The translations under genes were made by a program, and so were the position numbers. Under the pieces are notes generated by a model, which saw only the letters and a list, made by a program, of their open reading frames with translations, did no database searches and was not told the origin of the DNA. Source: an uncultured bacterium (lineage in GTDB: Bacteria; Verrucomicrobiota; Kiritimatiellia; RFP12; UBA1067). From it: a stretch of 64,000 nucleotides of DNA. Of the stretch, positions 1 through 8,576 are shown piece after piece (position 1 is the stretch's first letter; each line of letters begins with the position of its first letter). The stretch is taken from assembly GCA_902764415.1 (NCBI GenBank), contig CACWVU010000018.1, positions 1 through 64,000 on the forward strand. The letters run 5' to 3'.

Positions 1-1
1 C

Positions 2-583
2 GTGTGCCTCCGCCTCGAGCCGCAGGAGCCCGGCAAGGGCTTCGAGTTCGTCAACGAGATCAAGGGCGGCGTGATTCCCACCGAGTACATCCCGGCGGTG
101 GAGAAGGGCGTCAAGAAGGCGCTCGAGTCCGGCCCGCTCGCGGGCTTCCCGGTGGTGGACGTGAAGGCGACGGTGTACTTCGGCTCCTACCACGAGGTCG
201 ACTCGAACGAATTCGCGTTCGTGACCTGCGCGATGCAGTGCTTCAAGCAGGCGTTCATGAAGGCCAAGCCCCAGCTCCTCGAGCCGATGATGGACGTCGA
301 GGTGGTGGTGCCCGAGCAGTACATGGGCGCGGCGAACGGCTCGATCAACCAGCGCCGCGGCCGCATCGAGGGCATGGAGGACCGCGCGGGCGTCAAGCTC
401 CTCAAGGCCACCGTCCCGCTCGGCGAGATGTTCGGCTACTCGAACGCCATCCGCACCGTGACCCAGGGCCGCGGCTCGTTCACGATGATCTTCAAGCAGT
501 ACGAGGCGGTGCCGAAGAACATCGCCTCCGAGGTCGTCGAGAAGCGGATCAAGGAAGGCAAGGTGCGTCCGTCGGCCGACTAA
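2..583 (+). CDS. fusA: Elongation factor G, C-terminal part (5' end outside window)
   Basis: The 193 visible residues correspond to domains IV and V of EF-G, the GTPase that drives ribosomal translocation. The segment [16 protein letters not shown] near the end is the conserved domain V signature, and the [17 protein letters not shown] stretch belongs to domain IV. The G domain lies before the window, so completeness and paralogue type cannot be judged. It is followed after about 95 bases by rpmI-rplT, a position that infC occupies in many bacteria. Confidence 0.93.
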   Translation: MCLRLEPQEPGKGFEFVNEIKGGVIPTEYIPAVEKGVKKALESGPLAGFPVVDVKATVYFGSYHEVDSNEFAFVTCAMQCFKQAFMKAKPQLLEPMMDVEVVVPEQYMGAANGSINQRRGRIEGMEDRAGVKLLKATVPLGEMFGYSNAIRTVTQGRGSFTMIFKQYEAVPKNIASEVVEKRIKEGKVRPSAD

Positions 584-677
584 TGGCCGGCGGCGCCGCC
601 TGCGCCAAGCCTTTAACCGTCCGCGCCGGGCCAACAACGGCTGCCCGGCCGGACCGAAAACAGAAAGGAAAAGAAAA
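584..677 (+). other. fusA-rpmI spacer with GC-rich hairpin
   Basis: This short spacer contains an inverted repeat, GCCGGGC at 625-631 and GCCCGGC at 643-649, with an 11-nt loop. No T-run follows, so it is not a convincing intrinsic terminator. L20 is known to bind leader RNA of its own operon in some bacteria, so an autoregulatory structure is possible but unproven. A purine-rich ribosome binding site (AAAGGAAAAG) precedes the rpmI start at 678. Confidence 0.35.
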
Positions 678-878
678 ATGCCAAAGATGAAGACGAGGAA
701 GTGCGCGGTCAAGCGCATGAAACTCTCGAAGACCGGCAAGGTCCTCCGTTCGCAGGGCGGCCACGCCCACCTGAACAACGGCAAGAAGCGCAACCGCAAG
801 AACAACCTCTGCGGGCGCACCGTGCTCGGGTCGCTCAAAGTCACCAAGACCTACGCCCGCGCCCTCCAGGGCCGGTAA
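678..878 (+). CDS. rpmI: Ribosomal protein bL35
   Basis: A 66-residue basic protein starting MPKMKTRKCAVKRMKLSKTG. Both length and the lysine/arginine-rich N-terminus match bL35 of the large ribosomal subunit. It lies 22 bases upstream of rplT, the usual rpmI-rplT pair. Only the upstream partner is unusual, since fusA rather than infC precedes it. Confidence 0.96.
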   Translation: MPKMKTRKCAVKRMKLSKTGKVLRSQGGHAHLNNGKKRNRKNNLCGRTVLGSLKVTKTYARALQGR

Positions 879-900
879 GTCGTGAAAGGAGGAAAAGGAA

Positions 901-1248
901 ATGCGCGTTACCAATGCACCCGCTTCCCGTGAACGCCGCCGCCGGCGGCTGAAACTCGCCAAGGGCTTCTACGGCGCCCGCTCCAAGCTCTTCCGCACCG
1001 CGACCGAGGCGGTCGACCGCGCCATGCGGCTCGCCACCGCCCACCGCAAGCTCAAGAAGCGCAACTTCCGCCAGCTCTGGATCGGCCGCGTCAACGCGGC
1101 GGCCCGGCAGGAGGGCATCAGCTACTCGAAGCTGATCGCCGGCCTCACCAAGGCAGGCGTCGCGCTCAACCGCAAGATGCTTTCGGAGATTGCCATCCGC
1201 GACCCGGAGGGCTTCAAGTCGATCGTCGAGATCGCCAAGAACGCCTAA
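901..1248 (+). CDS. rplT: Ribosomal protein bL20
   Basis: A 115-residue basic protein of the expected bL20 length. It contains the characteristic AKGFYGARSKLFRTA stretch and the C-terminal globular part (NRKMLSEIAIRDPEGF). It binds 23S rRNA early in large-subunit assembly. A ribosome binding site (AAAGGAGGAAAAGG) lies at about 883-898. A candidate terminator follows it. Confidence 0.97.
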   Translation: MRVTNAPASRERRRRRLKLAKGFYGARSKLFRTATEAVDRAMRLATAHRKLKKRNFRQLWIGRVNAAARQEGISYSKLIAGLTKAGVALNRKMLSEIAIRDPEGFKSIVEIAKNA

Positions 1249-1270
1249 ACCCAGAGCGGACCCAGCACAA

Positions 1271-1305
1271 GACGCCCGTCCTCGCCACGCGCGAAGGCGG
1301 GCGTC
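1271..1305 (+). terminator. Candidate terminator after rplT
   Basis: An 8-bp perfect stem, GACGCCCG at 1271-1278 with CGGGCGTC at 1298-1305, is followed by a short T-rich run (CTTGTCT). The loop is 19 nt. It separates the ribosomal protein genes from the promoter of the next operon. Confidence 0.55.
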
Positions 1306-1338
1306 CTTGTCTATCCGCGAACCACGAACCACGAAAAA

Positions 1339-1347
1339 TGGTATAAT
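1339..1347 (+). promoter_or_regulatory. Extended -10 promoter of the dxr operon
   Basis: TGGTATAAT, an extended -10 box (TGnTATAAT), ends only 10 bases before the dxr ATG at 1358. Transcription would start near 1354, leaving a leader of about four bases and no room for a Shine-Dalgarno site. No good -35 box is visible. The same 11-mer TGGTATAATAC recurs in front of five other genes here. Confidence 0.75.
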
Positions 1348-1357
1348 ACACATTCAA

Positions 1358-2452
1358 ATGTCGAAGCGTGTTATAATCCTCGGAGTGACCGGCTCAATCG
1401 GCGGCAACGCGGTTGACGTCGTCCTGTCGCATCCCGGCGAATTCCAGGTCGCCGCGGTGTCGGCGCTGCGCCGCCGCGAGGAGTGCGAGGCGGCCGCGAA
1501 GCGCCTCGGCACGAAGGCATACGTCGGCGAGGGAGCGGCGCTACGGGCGGTCGAGGAGAACGACGCCGACGTCTGCCTCGTCGCCACCGTCGGGCTCTCA
1601 GGACTTAAGCCGACGCTCGCGGCGATCGAGAAGGGGATGGACGTCGCGCTTGCCACCAAAGAGGTGCTGGTGATGGCGGGCGAGCTCGTCCGCCGCCGTG
1701 CCGAGGCGCGCGGCGTGAGGATCCTGCCGGTCGACTCCGAGCACTCCGCCGTCTTCCAGTGCATCCAGGGCTGCAAAACGGACGAAGTCGACCGCATCAC
1801 GCTCACTGCTTCCGGCGGTCCGTTCCTCGACGAACCCGCCGACCTCTCGGCGGTGACGGTGGAGCAGGCGCTCAACCACCCGCGCTGGCGGATGGGACCG
1901 AAAGTGACGGTCGACTCGGCGACGATGATGAACAAGGGCTTCGAGATCGTCGAGGCGAGCTGGTTCTTTGGCGTCCCGGCCGGCCGCATCGACGTCGTGG
2001 TGCATCCGGAGTCGGTCGTCCACTCGCTCGTCACGATGGCGGACGGCGCGACGCTCGCGCAGCTTTCGCCACCCGACATGCGCGTCGCCATCCAGTACGC
2101 GCTTTCGTGGCCGCGGCGGCTTGAGTCCGAGCGCGCCCGGCTCGACCTCCCCGCGCTCGGCGCGCTCACTTTCCGCGCGCCGGACGAGCGGCGCTTCCCG
2201 TGCCTCGCCCTCGCCCGCGCGGCGATCGCCGCGGGCGGCCTCGCGCCGGCAACGCTGGCCGCGGCGGACGAGCTTGCGGTCGCGGCGTTCCTCGCCGGGC
2301 GCATCGGCTTCATGGACATTCCGCGCCTCGTCGAGCGCGCGCTCGGGGCGGTGCCGCCGGGCGCGTGCGATTCCGAGGAGGCCGTCCGCGCCGCAGTCGG
2401 CGCGGCCGAGCGGGCCTTCGCCTCCGTCCATACGTCAACTTCAACCAAATGA
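1358..2452 (+). CDS. dxr: 1-deoxy-D-xylulose 5-phosphate reductoisomerase
   Basis: DXR converts DXP to MEP, the committed step of the MEP isoprenoid pathway, with NADPH. The 364-residue product opens with the Rossmann motif ILGVTGSIGGNAVDVV. It carries the active-site segments LPVDSEHSAVFQ and NHPRWRMGPKVTVDSATMMNKG, which hold the metal-binding Asp/Glu and substrate-binding Ser/Asn/Lys. Length is slightly below the usual 385-400. I chose the ATG at 1358 because upstream in-frame codons run through the -10 promoter box. It heads an operon with rseP and ispG, a gene order seen in many bacteria. Confidence 0.95.
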   Translation: MSKRVIILGVTGSIGGNAVDVVLSHPGEFQVAAVSALRRREECEAAAKRLGTKAYVGEGAALRAVEENDADVCLVATVGLSGLKPTLAAIEKGMDVALATKEVLVMAGELVRRRAEARGVRILPVDSEHSAVFQCIQGCKTDEVDRITLTASGGPFLDEPADLSAVTVEQALNHPRWRMGPKVTVDSATMMNKGFEIVEASWFFGVPAGRIDVVVHPESVVHSLVTMADGATLAQLSPPDMRVAIQYALSWPRRLESERARLDLPALGALTFRAPDERRFPCLALARAAIAAGGLAPATLAAADELAVAAFLAGRIGFMDIPRLVERALGAVPPGACDSEEAVRAAVGAAERAFASVHTSTSTK

Positions 2453-2461
2453 GAGCCTGAA

Positions 2462-3622
2462 ATGGGAATCATCGCAACCGTCTTCTATATCATTGTCTGC
2501 GTGCTCTTGTTCGCGCTGGCGATACTTGTCCACGAATTCGGCCACTTCGTCGTGGCGCTGTCGCTCGGCCTCAGGGTCGAGGCGTTCTCGATCGGCTTCG
2601 GCAAGGCGATCTGGAAGAAGCGCATCCGCGGCGTCGAGTACCGGTTGAGCTGCCTGCCGCTCGGCGGGTACGTGTCGATACCTGACGTCGACCCCGAGGG
2701 CACCAAGGCGCTGGAGGGGGAGTCCGGCGGCGAGGCGGCCAAGTCGGCGCCGATCCCGCCGTGGAAGGAGATCGCTGTCGCGGTGGCGGGTCCGGCGATG
2801 AACGTGGTGCTGGCGGTGGTGCTGGCGGTGGTGCTTTCGCTCGCGCCCGGCGCGAAGTTCGGGACGACCGAGCCGGTGGTGGACATTGTCCCCGACGGGA
2901 CGCCGGCGGCGAAGGCGGGCTTCATGCCCGGCGACCGCGTGGTCTCGGTGAACGGGCGCGAGGTGAACACCTGGACCGACCTGCAGACCGAGGTGCAGAT
3001 CACCGGCGGCAAGGAGGCGGTGTTCATGGTGGAGCGCGGCGAGGCGATGGTGGCGCTGCCGACGACGCCGGAGCGCGACCAGGTGACGGGCGCGCTGTTC
3101 ATCGGCGCGGTCAACACCAACTCCTGCGGCGCGACGGCGTGGATGCCGGCGCGGAACCCGGTCCGCCAGCTCGCCTGGGACGCCGGGGCGATCTTCCGCG
3201 TGCTCAAGGGCCTGACGACGCCGAAGGAGGCGAAGGCGACCGCCGGCGCGCTGGGCGGCCCGGTGATGATCGCCGAGGGCATCTACCGCTCGCTCCGCCA
3301 CAGCACCTGGGACGGCGTGGGCTTCCTCCGCTTCCTCAACGTCAACCTCGCCGTCCTCAACCTGCTGCCGATACCGGTGCTGGACGGCGGGCTCATCCTC
3401 TTCTCCCTGATTGCTCTCGTCTTCCGCCGCCGCGTGCCGGAGCCGGTGGTGCGGATGGTGTCGATGTTTTTCATGTACCTGCTCATTGCGCTGATGGGGC
3501 TTCTGGTGGTGAAGGACTCCATGCGCAGCTGGCGCATCCACACCAGGAAGGCGAAGATCGCGGAAGTGGTCGAGGACATCCAGGAGGCGTCGACGAATGC
3601 GGCGGACAACGCGAGAGACTAA
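2462..3622 (+). CDS. rseP: Site-2 protease RseP (M50 membrane zinc metalloprotease)
   Basis: An intramembrane protease of 386 residues that in other bacteria cleaves anti-sigma factors and remnant signal peptides. The zinc motif HEFGH is at residues 24-28 in the first membrane helix. A single PDZ domain spans roughly residues 130-210. The second active-site motif, PVLDGG, is near residue 305 in a C-terminal membrane segment. E. coli RseP has two PDZ domains and about 450 residues, so this is the shorter form. The end overlaps ispG by 26 bases. Confidence 0.92.
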   Translation: MGIIATVFYIIVCVLLFALAILVHEFGHFVVALSLGLRVEAFSIGFGKAIWKKRIRGVEYRLSCLPLGGYVSIPDVDPEGTKALEGESGGEAAKSAPIPPWKEIAVAVAGPAMNVVLAVVLAVVLSLAPGAKFGTTEPVVDIVPDGTPAAKAGFMPGDRVVSVNGREVNTWTDLQTEVQITGGKEAVFMVERGEAMVALPTTPERDQVTGALFIGAVNTNSCGATAWMPARNPVRQLAWDAGAIFRVLKGLTTPKEAKATAGALGGPVMIAEGIYRSLRHSTWDGVGFLRFLNVNLAVLNLLPIPVLDGGLILFSLIALVFRRRVPEPVVRMVSMFFMYLLIALMGLLVVKDSMRSWRIHTRKAKIAEVVEDIQEASTNAADNARD

Positions 3623-4667
3623 GGTCGGATCCGTGGCCGTCGGCGGCGGGGCGCCGGTGAGCGTGCAGTCGATGGCGAACGTCGACCCGCACGACGCGAA
3701 GGCGATCGTCGAGCAGGCGAACGCCTGCGCCGAGCGCGGCTGCGACATCTTCCGGCTCACCGTGCCCGACCTCGAGGCGGCGAAGACGCTTGCCGAGGTG
3801 AAGAAGTCGGTCGCAATGCCGCTCGTCGCCGACATCCACTTCGACTACCTCTGCGCGCTCGCGGCGCTCGAGGCTGGGGCGGACGCGCTGAGGATCAACC
3901 CCGGCAACATCGGCTCCCGCGAACGCGTGCAGGCGGTCGCGCGCGCGGCGAAGGCGGCTGGCGCGCCGATCCGCGTCGGCGTGAATGCGGGCTCGCTCGA
4001 AAAGGACCTTAGGGACGACCCGCGCCCGCTCCCCGAGCGCCTCGCCGAGTCGGCGCTGCGCCACCTGAAGCTATTGGAGGACGAGGGCTTCCGCGACGTG
4101 GTACTGAGCGCGAAGGCGTCGAACGTCGCAGACACCCTGGCCGTCTACCGCATCCTCGCGGAGCGCACCGACTGTCCGCTCCACCTCGGGGTCACCGAGG
4201 CCGGGACGCTCGTCCCCGGCGCGGTGCGCAACTCAGTCGCGCTCGGCATCCTGCTCTCGGAGGGGATCGGCGACACCATCCGCGTCTCGCTCACCGCGAA
4301 ACCCGAGAAGGAGGTGCGCGTCGGGCTCGAGATCCTGCGCGCGCTGGGGCTGCGCGAGCCCGGTCCGGCGGTGACGAGCTGCCCGACCTGCGGGCGCACC
4401 CGGGTGGACCTGGTGCGAGTCGCGACCCAGGTGGAGGACGCGCTCGAGATACTTTCCCGCGACCCCGAGCGCCGTCCCGCGCCGTTCCCGAAGGTGGCCG
4501 TGATGGGCTGTGCGGTGAACGGGCCCGGCGAGGCAGCCGGGGCGGACGTCGCGCTCTGCGGCGGCGACGGGGATTTCGTACTTTACGTGCGCGGACGTCC
4601 GGTCGGCCGCGTCTCACAGGAAGCAGCAGCAGCAAAGGTGGTTGAACATGCGCTATCTCTACAATAA
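3597..4667 (+). CDS. ispG: 4-hydroxy-3-methylbut-2-enyl diphosphate synthase
   Basis: IspG converts MEcPP to HMBPP with a [4Fe-4S] cluster, the penultimate MEP-pathway step. The 356-residue product has the N-terminal TIM-barrel segment with SVQSMAN and VADIHFDY. The C-terminal cluster-binding part has the CPTCGR motif and the GCAVNGPGEA signature. It starts inside rseP and shares the operon with dxr, so two MEP-pathway enzymes are co-transcribed with the membrane protease. The compact form without the central insert of plant IspG is typical of bacteria. Confidence 0.95.
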   Translation: MRRTTRETKVGSVAVGGGAPVSVQSMANVDPHDAKAIVEQANACAERGCDIFRLTVPDLEAAKTLAEVKKSVAMPLVADIHFDYLCALAALEAGADALRINPGNIGSRERVQAVARAAKAAGAPIRVGVNAGSLEKDLRDDPRPLPERLAESALRHLKLLEDEGFRDVVLSAKASNVADTLAVYRILAERTDCPLHLGVTEAGTLVPGAVRNSVALGILLSEGIGDTIRVSLTAKPEKEVRVGLEILRALGLREPGPAVTSCPTCGRTRVDLVRVATQVEDALEILSRDPERRPAPFPKVAVMGCAVNGPGEAAGADVALCGGDGDFVLYVRGRPVGRVSQEAAAAKVVEHALSLQ

Positions 4668-6243
4668 CATCCAGGTGATCCTCATCGCCTTCGTGGTATC
4701 TTCGCTTGCGTGGATGTTCGGCGGCACGCGGGGCCCGCTGATCGTCGCGGTCGCGCCGTGGCTCCTCCTGGTGCTCGCCGAGATCGTCTTTTTCCTGCCG
4801 CAGCGGCACGAAAAGGAGTCGATCTACGACGCGCGCGACCGGGTGTGGGACGCGATGAAGCACGATCCCTTCGCCTGGATCGTGGCGCTCACGCTCTTCC
4901 TGCTGCTGATTCCGCTTGCCAACAACGGCCTCTGCCCGGACTGCGACGCGGCGCTCATCGCCCAGGGCATCGACCCGTCTCCGCGTGTTTCGTTTCTGCC
5001 GTTCTGCGTGAACCGCCGCGAGCACCTTAGCGTGCTCCTCTGGATCGCTCTGGCGCTAATGTCCGCGCTGGCGGTGCGCCACAGCCTGCGCGGATGCGGC
5101 AAGCGGCTTTTGGTGAAGCTCCTGGTGTGGAACGGTTTTGCGGTCGCGATCCTCGGGTTTGTGCAGGCGGCGGCAGGCGCGCCCGGCCCGTTGTGGGATT
5201 ACGTGCCCAACCACGCCCCCGGCGGCTACTTCGCGACCTGGGGCTACCCGAACATGGCCGGCTGCTACTTCACGCTGATGTTCGCGCTTGCGGCGGCGAT
5301 GTGGCGGCGCGGGTGCGACGAAGCCGACCGCGAGCTCGCCGCGGCGGACCTCGAGGCCGGCACCGAGTCGACCTCGCGTCACCGCGCCTTCTGGCGCCGC
5401 CACCTCTACCTCATTCCGTCGGCGGTCTGCTTCTTTGCTGCGATCAATACCATGTCGCGTGCCGCAATCCTGTTGTCGACGACGCTCGCGATCGTGTTCT
5501 TCGCCCACGCCTTCATCTCCTTCACCCGCAAGCTGCCGCGCCCGGTGCGTGTGAAGCGCGGCACCATCGCGCTGGTTGCGGGTGGCGTGGTGGCGTTCTT
5601 CGCCGTCGTCTCCATCCCCGACAAGGTGCAGCGCGAGTTCGACACCACCGACACGCGCGCCGTGCTCGACCGCGTCACCGGCAAGCGTGACTTCAACGTC
5701 CCGGCGGCGATGGCGGTCTGGCGCGACCACCCGACCTTCGGCTGCGGCGGCTGGGGCTTCCGCCACTTCTGCGTCGCCAAGATGTCGTCCGCGGCGCGCA
5801 AGCGCTTCATCGAGCACCCCGACTGGCACAGCGGCAGCGCGAACGTCCACAACGACTATGTCCAGGCGCTCGCCGAGCACGGGTGCGTGGGGCTGGCGCT
5901 CCTCCTCGGTGCCGTCCTGATGCTGCTGATCCCGGTCTGGAAGTCCTGGCGCTACCTCTATCAGCTCGTGCGCTTCGCCAAGACCTCGAAGCTGCCGGCG
6001 AAGCCAGTGGTCCTCTTCGTGCTGCCAGCGCCGGCGTTCTCGATCCTCGCCGGCGCGGTGGCGGTTGGGGTGCACGCCTTCGGCGACTGCCCGCTGCGCT
6101 CCCCGGCCGTCCTCTCGCTCCTATTCGTCTCGCTCGCCGCGGTGCCGGGGTTCCTCCCGCGCAGCTCGCGCAACCTGGGGCTGCGCGTCGGCGACGGCGA
6201 GGACGAGGAGCACGAGCACTCAACCAAGGAGAGCAAGAAATGA
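4648..6243 (+). CDS. O-antigen ligase / Wzy-like polysaccharide polymerase family membrane protein
   Basis: About 531 residues with roughly 10-12 hydrophobic segments. The large periplasmic loop contains HNDYVQALAEHGCVGLALLL, which matches the Wzy_C/WaaL family signature HNDY-x-Q-x(2)-E-x-G. Members polymerise or ligate surface polysaccharide at the periplasmic face of the inner membrane. The C-terminal tail is charged and ends near residue 531. It overlaps ispG by 20 bases; I chose the ATG at 4648, with the TTG two codons upstream as an alternative. Whether it is a ligase, a polymerase or a related protein-glycosylation enzyme cannot be told from sequence. Confidence 0.8.
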   Translation: MRYLYNNIQVILIAFVVSSLAWMFGGTRGPLIVAVAPWLLLVLAEIVFFLPQRHEKESIYDARDRVWDAMKHDPFAWIVALTLFLLLIPLANNGLCPDCDAALIAQGIDPSPRVSFLPFCVNRREHLSVLLWIALALMSALAVRHSLRGCGKRLLVKLLVWNGFAVAILGFVQAAAGAPGPLWDYVPNHAPGGYFATWGYPNMAGCYFTLMFALAAAMWRRGCDEADRELAAADLEAGTESTSRHRAFWRRHLYLIPSAVCFFAAINTMSRAAILLSTTLAIVFFAHAFISFTRKLPRPVRVKRGTIALVAGGVVAFFAVVSIPDKVQREFDTTDTRAVLDRVTGKRDFNVPAAMAVWRDHPTFGCGGWGFRHFCVAKMSSAARKRFIEHPDWHSGSANVHNDYVQALAEHGCVGLALLLGAVLMLLIPVWKSWRYLYQLVRFAKTSKLPAKPVVLFVLPAPAFSILAGAVAVGVHAFGDCPLRSPAVLSLLFVSLAAVPGFLPRSSRNLGLRVGDGEDEEHEHSTKESKK

Positions 6244-7433
6244 TCCGCGTCAACGAGAACTACTCCCGCATCAAGCCAACCTATCTCTTCGCGGAGATCG
6301 CCGCGCGCGTCGCCGCGCACCAGAAGGCGCATCCGGACGCGAAGGTGATCCGCCTCGGCATCGGCGACGTCACCGAGCCGCTCGCCCCGGCGGTGATCGC
6401 GGCGATGCACCGGGCGGTGGACGACGAGGCCGCGCGCGGCACCTTCCACGGCTACGGCCCCGAGCAGGGCTACGCGTTCCTGCGCGACAGGATCGCCGAG
6501 GTCGACTTCCACGCCCGCGGCGTCGACGTCAAGGCGGACGAGATCTTCGTCTCCGACGGCGCGAAGTGCGACTGCGGCAACTTCCAGGAGCTGCTCGCCG
6601 CCGACGCCAAGGTCGCGGTCGGCGACCCGGTCTACCCGGTCTACGTCGACACCAACGTGATGGCCGGCCGCCACGACATCCAGCTCCTCCCCTGCACCAA
6701 GGCCAATTCCTTTGTTCCTTCGCCCGACGGCTGCGACGCGGACGTCGTCTACCTCTGCTACCCCAACAACCCGACCGGCGCCACCGCGAGCCTGGAGCAG
6801 CTTCAGGCATGGGTCGACTGGGCCAACGCCGGACGCCGGCTCATCCTCTTCGACGCCGCCTACGAGGCGTTCATCCGCACGGCGGGAGTGCCGCACTCCA
6901 TCTTCGAGTGCAAGGGAGCGCGGACCTGCGCGGTGGAGATGCGCTCGTTCTCCAAGACGGCCGGCTTCACCGGCGTCAGATGCGGCTACACCGTCGTCCC
7001 GTCCGAGCTCGTCGCCTACGCCGCGGACGGCGCGGCAGTGCCGCTCAAGCCGATGTGGACGCGCCGCCAGACCACCAAGTTCAACGGCGCGAGCTACATC
7101 ACCCAGCGCGGCGCCGAGGCGGTCTACTCGCCCGAGGGCCTCGCCCAGACGAAGGCGCAGATCGACTTCTACCTCGAGAACGCACGGCTTGTCTCCGCGG
7201 CGCTTGCCAAGGCCGGCTATGACGTCGCCGGCGGCGTCGATTCGCCGTATGTCTGGGTGGACGTGAAAGGCGATAGCTGGAAGTTCTTCGACCACCTGCT
7301 CGCCGAGGCGAACATCGTCACCACTCCTGGCGCAGGTTTCGGCCGCGCCGGCGAAGGCTTCATCCGCATCTCCGCTTTCAACTCCCGCGAGAACATCCTC
7401 GAGGCGATCGACCGCATCTCGAAGGCGCTCTGA
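6240..7433 (+). CDS. dapL: LL-diaminopimelate aminotransferase
   Basis: A 397-residue fold-type I PLP enzyme that makes LL-diaminopimelate directly from tetrahydrodipicolinate, bypassing DapD/DapC/DapE. The N-terminus VNENYSRIKPTYLFAEI and the stretch IRLGIGDVTEPLAPAV are typical of DapL rather than general aspartate aminotransferases. SDGAKCD is the cofactor-phosphate region, CYPNNPTGA the substrate region, and SFSKTAGFTGVRCGY carries the PLP lysine near residue 238. The start overlaps the preceding stop (ATGA), so translation is likely coupled. DapL is common in Chlamydiae, Verrucomicrobia and other PVC lineages. Confidence 0.93.
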   Translation: MIRVNENYSRIKPTYLFAEIAARVAAHQKAHPDAKVIRLGIGDVTEPLAPAVIAAMHRAVDDEAARGTFHGYGPEQGYAFLRDRIAEVDFHARGVDVKADEIFVSDGAKCDCGNFQELLAADAKVAVGDPVYPVYVDTNVMAGRHDIQLLPCTKANSFVPSPDGCDADVVYLCYPNNPTGATASLEQLQAWVDWANAGRRLILFDAAYEAFIRTAGVPHSIFECKGARTCAVEMRSFSKTAGFTGVRCGYTVVPSELVAYAADGAAVPLKPMWTRRQTTKFNGASYITQRGAEAVYSPEGLAQTKAQIDFYLENARLVSAALAKAGYDVAGGVDSPYVWVDVKGDSWKFFDHLLAEANIVTTPGAGFGRAGEGFIRISAFNSRENILEAIDRISKAL

Positions 7434-7440
7434 CCCGCTC

Positions 7441-7466
7441 CCTGCCGAGCCGCGGCAGGTTGTTTC
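7441..7466 (+). terminator. Terminator after dapL
   Basis: A 7-bp perfect stem, CCTGCCG at 7441-7447 and CGGCAGG at 7453-7459, has a 5-nt loop and a T-rich tail (TTGTTT). It begins a few bases after the dapL stop and ends the five-gene operon. Confidence 0.75.
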
Positions 7467-7475
7467 AACTTATAC

Positions 7476-7505
7476 TTGTCTAATAACGCCTGGCGGTGGT
7501 ATAAT
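7476..7505 (+). promoter_or_regulatory. Promoter of the ferredoxin gene
   Basis: The -35-like box TTGTCT at 7476-7481 lies 18 bases before TATAAT at 7500-7505. The latter is also an extended -10 (TGGTATAAT). The leader of about 55 bases carries a strong ribosome binding site AAGGAG at 7552-7557. This gene is therefore not leaderless, unlike dxr. Confidence 0.8.
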
Positions 7506-7565
7506 ACCGGACCAAACAGGGAATACTCCCGAAAACAACACCAACCACACCAAGGAGAGAAAACA

Positions 7566-7736
7566 ATGGCTCATAAGATTTCCGCCGACAAGTGCGTCAG
7601 CTGCGGCAGCTGCAAGGATGCGTGCCCGGCCGAGGCGATCAACGAGGGCACCCCCTACGCGATTGACCCCGCCAAGTGCGTTGACTGCGGCGCGTGCGCG
7701 GCGCAGTGCCCTGCCGAAGCGATCTCCGCCGCGTGA
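7566..7736 (+). CDS. 2[4Fe-4S] ferredoxin
   Basis: A 56-residue bacterial-type ferredoxin with two CxxCxxCxxxCP motifs: CVSCGSCKDACP near residues 10-21 and CVDCGACAAQCP near 39-50. It is an intracellular low-potential electron carrier of the clostridial kind, typical of anaerobes. Plausible users in this window are the flavin/iron-sulfur complex at 14.5-18.8 kb and the radical SAM enzymes. The end overlaps the GTG start of the next gene. Confidence 0.95.
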   Translation: MAHKISADKCVSCGSCKDACPAEAINEGTPYAIDPAKCVDCGACAAQCPAEAISAA

Positions 7737-8569
7737 TCGAATTCGTCAAGGAGACCCTGCTTCTCCTGCCGTTCCTCTTCGCGACCTATCTCGCGCTGGA
7801 GACGCTGGAGGCCAGGGCTGGTGGCGCGCTCGGGAAAGCCCTCGAGCGCGCCAGCTCCATCGGGCCGGCTGTCGGCGCGCTCGCCGGGGCTATTCCGCAG
7901 TGCGGCGTCTCCGCGGCGGCCGCGAGCCTCTACGCCGGCGGCGTCGTGAGCGTGGGGACGCTGCTCGCGGTATTCCTCTCCACCTCCGACGAGCTCATCC
8001 CGGTGCTGCTCTCCGAAAGGGTGCCGGTGGTCCTGCTCGCGAAGATCGTCGGCATCAAGGCGGCGGCCGCGCTCGGGGTCGGGTTCGTGGTCAACGGCAT
8101 CCTTGCCGCGATGCGCCACGTCCGCCGCGAGGTGTCGGTGCATGAGCTCTGCGAGCACAGCCGCTGCGGCTGCCGCGAGCACAGCGGCGTCCTCGTCCCC
8201 GCGCTCATCCACACCGCCGAGATATTTCTCTTCATCGTCGTCATCTCCGGGGCGATCGAGCTCTGTCTCCACTACTTCGGCGAGGAGTCGCTCCAGACCC
8301 TGCGCCTGACCAGCCCGTTCCTCGGCGAGCTCGCCGCCGCCGCGCTCGGGATGGTGCCCAACTGCGCGGTGTCGGTCGCCTCCGCCAAGCTCTACATCGC
8401 CGGCGCGATGAGCCCCGGCGCGCTGATGGCGTCCTCCTTTGCCGGCTCCGGGGTGGGGCTGCTTGTCCTCTTCCGCACCAACCGCAACCTCCGCGAGAAC
8501 CTGGCGATCCTCGCGGCGGTGTACGCTGCAAGCGTGCTCCTGGGCATGGCCACCGGCGGCCTGCTGTGA
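7733..8569 (+). CDS. ArsP_2-type 10-TM putative heavy-metal/manganese exporter
   Basis: About 278 residues with two homologous membrane halves. Each half has a proline/cysteine motif, AIPQCGVSAAAASLYAGG in the first and MVPNCAVSVASAKLYIAG in the second. These match the putative metal-exporter family once called DUF2899/ArsP_2. The cytoplasmic linker has a Cys/His cluster (HELCEHSRCGCREH) that could bind metal. The GTG at 7733 overlaps the ferredoxin stop, and the upstream in-frame codons lie inside the ferredoxin gene. Transported substrate is unknown: manganese, arsenic and other metals have been proposed for the family. Confidence 0.72.
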   Translation: MIEFVKETLLLLPFLFATYLALETLEARAGGALGKALERASSIGPAVGALAGAIPQCGVSAAAASLYAGGVVSVGTLLAVFLSTSDELIPVLLSERVPVVLLAKIVGIKAAAALGVGFVVNGILAAMRHVRREVSVHELCEHSRCGCREHSGVLVPALIHTAEIFLFIVVISGAIELCLHYFGEESLQTLRLTSPFLGELAAAALGMVPNCAVSVASAKLYIAGAMSPGALMASSFAGSGVGLLVLFRTNRNLRENLAILAAVYAASVLLGMATGGLL

Positions 8570-8576
8570 TCCTGCT

